Shown here piece by piece: positions 3,730 to 6,474 of a stretch of 6,474 nt of DNA (position 1 is the stretch's first letter; each line of letters starts with the position of its first letter). The notes under the pieces are model-generated. The model had not been told where the DNA came from. It made no database searches and saw nothing but the letters and a program-made list of their open reading frames with translations. Position numbers and translations under genes: made by a program. Origin of the DNA: Polaribacter sp. (GTDB taxonomy: Bacteria > Bacteroidota > Bacteroidia > Flavobacteriales > Flavobacteriaceae); contig JAQWOW010000007.1 in NCBI GenBank assembly GCA_029245665.1, forward strand, positions 1 to 6,474, in the 5' to 3' direction.

Positions 3730-6474
3730 GCTCCTACTTTTGCGTTATTCAAAATTTCTCTTACCTCAGTCTTACAACTTCCACAACCTAAACCTGCACC
3801 TGTTTTATTACACAATTCTGTAAAATTGGTGCATCCTCCAGCAATTGCTTCTTCAATATTTCCAGAACCAACTTGACTGCAAGAACAAACTAATTCTCCT
3901 AACATTGGCGTATCATTTGATGCGCCCCTTAACAACGTATCTCGTTTATCAGACATTTCGATTTTGCTTTCAATCATTGTTTTGAATTCAGCAAACTCAT
4001 TTTTATCGCCCATTAAAACGGCACCAATTAAAAGATCGTCTTTGACAATACATTTTTTATAATAACGTTTGGAAATATCTGTAAAAATGATTTCCTCATA
4101 GCTGTTATCATTCTCAGGGACCTGAATTTCTCCAATACTACAAAGGTTTAGATCGTTAAATTTTAGAATATTCATCAACACAGAACCTTTGTAAGATTCG
4201 CTGATGTCTCCAGCAATAAAATTTGCTAAAATACCTGCTTGTTCCTCTGCTGCAGAGGTAATTCCGAATAGCTGATTGTTAAATTCGGCAATTTCTCCAA
4301 TGGCAAAAATATCTGGATGAGAAGATTGTAAATGTTGATTTACTTTTACTCCTCGTCCACAAATCACTCCGTTATTTTTTGCAATTTCAATATTTGGTCT
4401 TGTACCAATTGCATAAACAATTGCATTTGCTGTGATGTATTTTCCAGACTTTAAATTGATAGTTAATTCTCCTGTATCTTCGTCATCAAAAACAGTACTT
4501 ACTTCGTTGTCAAAATAAATCTGAATACCTCTTTCTTGTACATCCAAAGCCAATAATTTGCTTGAAATTTTATCCAATTGACGCTCCATTAATCTAGATG
4601 CTCTTTGCACAATTGTAATCTTTACGTTTTTGTGCTTCATTGCTGCAGCCAACTCTAGTCCCAACAAACCACCCCCAACAATAACTACGTGTTGCTCTTC
4701 TGGAGGCAAACCAGTATCGTCTAGATATTTTTTAAATTCATCTGCATCACTTTTATTACGCATTGTAAAACGACCAGGTAAATTGATTTGCACATCTCTT
4801 GGAATAAAAGCGCTGCTTCCTGTAGCTAAAATTAACCTATCAAAATTGTGGGTTTCACCATTAGAATCTATTACTTTCTTCTGTTCTTTATCGATTTTAT
4901 CGATAATTGTTTTTGGGTGAATTTGAATTTTAAGATTCCCTAATTCAGCGTTTTTAATTTTTAATAATTGTTCCCAAGAAAGCTCTTCTGTAATATATTC
5001 TGGTAATAAAACTCTATTGTAAAACAAGTTCGATTCTTTTGAAAAAACATGAATTTCATCTACTTGATTGTAATCTCTATAGTTCTGTAAAAAGCGGAAT
5101 GCTGCTGCTCCTGCTCCTACAATTATTATTTTTTCTTTTGGTTTTTTATATTTAGAAACCGAGACTGAAGTAAACTTAAAGTCTGGTTCTTTAGAAACTG
5201 GATCTACGTGTGTATTTGTTAAATTATTGGCTCTATTTAAATTACTTTTAAGTACTTTACCCCAATGCATAGGTAAGAAAACTACGCCTTCTTTAATGGC
5301 ATCTGTAATTTTTGCCCGCACCCTAACAATTCCGTTTGCACTTTTTATTTCGGTAATATCTCCGTCTTTAATACCATTTAAATACGCATCTACGGGATTG
5401 ATTTCTAACACAGGTTTTGGATAGTGTGTTTTTAATCTTGACACTTTCCCTGTCTTTGTCATTGTGTGCCACTGATCTCTTATGCGACCTGTGGTTAAAA
5501 TCAAAGGAAATTCATTGTTAGTTTTTACGGAAGTATTTTCTAGGGTTGATGGAACATTAAAAATCGCTTTTTGAGATGGTGTATAGAATTTTTTATCTTC
5601 AAAAAGGCGAGCTGTGCCAGAATGGCGATATTCGTTAACGGGCCATTGGAAAGTACCTTCGTTTTTTAATCGATCATAATTTAGGAATGAAACATCAATA
5701 TTTGTGCCTTTGGTCATTGATGCATATTCATCATAAATTTCTTCTGCACTGTTGTAATTGAATCCTCTAAAGCCCATTCTTTGTGCAAAATCGCAGAAAA
5801 TTTCTACATCTGGTCTTGCTTCTCCCGGCGCTTCAATCTCTTTTGGTAAATAGGATATTCTACGTTCGGAATTGGTCATAGTTCCTTCTTTCTCTAACCA
5901 GCCAGCAGCTGGCAAAACCAAATCTGCATATTTTACAGTATCTGATTTATGAGAAATTTCTTGAACCACAACAAACTTAGAATTTGCCATCGCTTTTTCT
6001 ACCAGATGCGAATTTGGCAAACTCACTAGTGGATTTGTACAGGCAATCCAAACTGCTTTTAGTTTTCCACTTTTTAAAGCATCAAACATTTCTGTAGCTG
6101 TCAATCCTGGTTTTGGAGATATTTTGTCAACCCCCCAAAACTGCGCTACTTCTCTTCTGTGCTCTTCGTTCATCAAATCTTTGTGAACTGCTAATAAATT
6201 TGCCATTCCACCAACTTCACGACCCCCCATTGCATTGGGTTGTCCTGTTAAAGAAAAAGGTCCTGAACCAGGTTTGCCCACTTGACCTGTAATTAATGAT
6301 AAATTTAAAAGTGATACATTTTTATCTGTACCTACCACACTTTGATTTAAACCCATTGCCCACATACTGATAAAGCCTTTTGAAAGCCCAATCATTTCTG
6401 CTGCTTTTTCAATATCGTCTTGTGAAACACCTGTAATTTTTGAAGCCTTTTTAAGATTTGTTCCTAGAATAACT
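3726..6474 (-). CDS. nasC: Assimilatory nitrate reductase fused to NirB-like FAD/NAD(P)H oxidoreductase and BFD [2Fe-2S] domain (5' end cut by window edge)
   Basis: This enzyme reduces nitrate to nitrite in the cytoplasm with electrons from NAD(P)H. The frame stays open to the right edge (915 codons seen), and the residues before the Met at 6395 (GVSQDDIEKAAEMIGLSKGF) already fit the NasC family, so that Met is internal. Numbering from the first visible codon: molybdopterin oxidoreductase core 1-300 (SLTGQPNAMGGREVGG, 74-89; YADLVLPAAGWLEKEGTMTN, 182-201); molybdopterin-dinucleotide-binding domain about 322-438 (LTTGRIRDQWHT); FAD-binding Rossmann motif VGAGAAAFRF (452-461) and YNRVLLPE typical of NirB/NasB (485-492); NAD(P)-binding VGGGLLGLEL (599-608); second FAD motif FAIGE (723-727); a NADH-rubredoxin-reductase-type C-terminal domain about 760-830; and a BFD domain with C863-x-C865 and C897-x2-C900. 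The N-terminal [4Fe-4S] site and catalytic start lie beyond the window. It is the first visible gene of the operon. The nasC symbol follows the catalytic part only; no stop or frameshift interrupts the fusion. Confidence 0.95.
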   Translation of the reverse strand, partial: VILGTNLKKASKITGVSQDDIEKAAEMIGLSKGFISMWAMGLNQSVVGTDKNVSLLNLSLITGQVGKPGSGPFSLTGQPNAMGGREVGGMANLLAVHKDLMNEEHRREVAQFWGVDKISPKPGLTATEMFDALKSGKLKAVWIACTNPLVSLPNSHLVEKAMANSKFVVVQEISHKSDTVKYADLVLPAAGWLEKEGTMTNSERRISYLPKEIEAPGEARPDVEIFCDFAQRMGFRGFNYNSAEEIYDEYASMTKGTNIDVSFLNYDRLKNEGTFQWPVNEYRHSGTARLFEDKKFYTPSQKAIFNVPSTLENTSVKTNNEFPLILTTGRIRDQWHTMTKTGKVSRLKTHYPKPVLEINPVDAYLNGIKDGDITEIKSANGIVRVRAKITDAIKEGVVFLPMHWGKVLKSNLNRANNLTNTHVDPVSKEPDFKFTSVSVSKYKKPKEKIIIVGAGAAAFRFLQNYRDYNQVDEIHVFSKESNLFYNRVLLPEYITEELSWEQLLKIKNAELGNLKIQIHPKTIIDKIDKEQKKVIDSNGETHNFDRLILATGSSAFIPRDVQINLPGRFTMRNKSDADEFKKYLDDTGLPPEEQHVVIVGGGLLGLELAAAMKHKNVKITIVQRASRLMERQLDKISSKLLALDVQERGIQIYFDNEVSTVFDDEDTGELTINLKSGKYITANAIVYAIGTRPNIEIAKNNGVICGRGVKVNQHLQSSHPDIFAIGEIAEFNNQLFGITSAAEEQAGILANFIAGDISESYKGSVLMNILKFNDLNLCSIGEIQVPENDNSYEEIIFTDISKRYYKKCIVKDDLLIGAVLMGDKNEFAEFKTMIESKIEMSDKRDTLLRGASNDTPMLGELVCSCSQVGSGNIEEAIAGGCTNFTELCNKTGAGLGCGSCKTEVREILNNAKVGA

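Noticed and set aside
4630..5424. Two plus-strand open frames (96 and 65 codons) inside the nitrate reductase fusion gene
   Set aside because: They lie opposite the FAD/NAD and molybdopterin-dinucleotide-binding coding sequence and look like low-complexity shadows.
1..6474. Mobile elements, CRISPR arrays, tRNA or rRNA genes
   Set aside because: I found no transposase or integrase motifs, no spaced repeats and no RNA-gene-like stretches; all but one short intergenic region is coding.

Overview
The window is AT-rich DNA with densely packed genes, all on the minus strand. Protein sequence, a Bacteroidetes-type promoter (TAnnTTTG -7 element) and weak Shine-Dalgarno use all suggest a member of the Flavobacteriia, probably a marine Polaribacter/Tenacibaculum-like organism. 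The organism call is inference from sequence style, not from a marker gene. The locus is a nitrate assimilation (nas) cluster.

Layout, in the direction of transcription (right to left). (1) 6474-3726: the 3' part of a very large nitrate reductase gene, cut at the right edge. It fuses a molybdopterin nitrate reductase (NasC/NasA type) to a NirB-like FAD/NAD(P)H oxidoreductase and a C-terminal BFD-type [2Fe-2S] domain. (2) 3729-2290: a 479-residue protein overlapping the first gene by ATGA. It has a two-half nitrite/sulfite reductase-like fold but none of the cysteines that hold siroheme and [4Fe-4S], and it ends in an intact rubredoxin domain. (3) 2286-1537: a Crp/Fnr-family regulator with an N-terminal cysteine cluster, 3 bases downstream of gene 2. 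These three genes form one operon, ended by a strong hairpin terminator at 1447-1483. (4) A 321-base intergenic region holds that terminator and a predicted promoter for the next gene. (5) 1215-1: a lipoprotein of the NrtA/CmpA family, the nitrate-binding component of an ABC transporter, cut at the left edge.

Working model (inference). NrtA captures nitrate at the cell surface for an ABC importer whose other genes should lie beyond the left edge. The fused reductase takes electrons from NAD(P)H through its own FAD and [2Fe-2S] modules and reduces nitrate to nitrite. The Crp/Fnr protein probably controls the locus. The siroheme-less NiR-fold/rubredoxin protein is the least explained part. It could be an electron carrier or a pseudo-subunit for the nitrate or nitrite reductase. 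No intact nitrite reductase is visible in the window.
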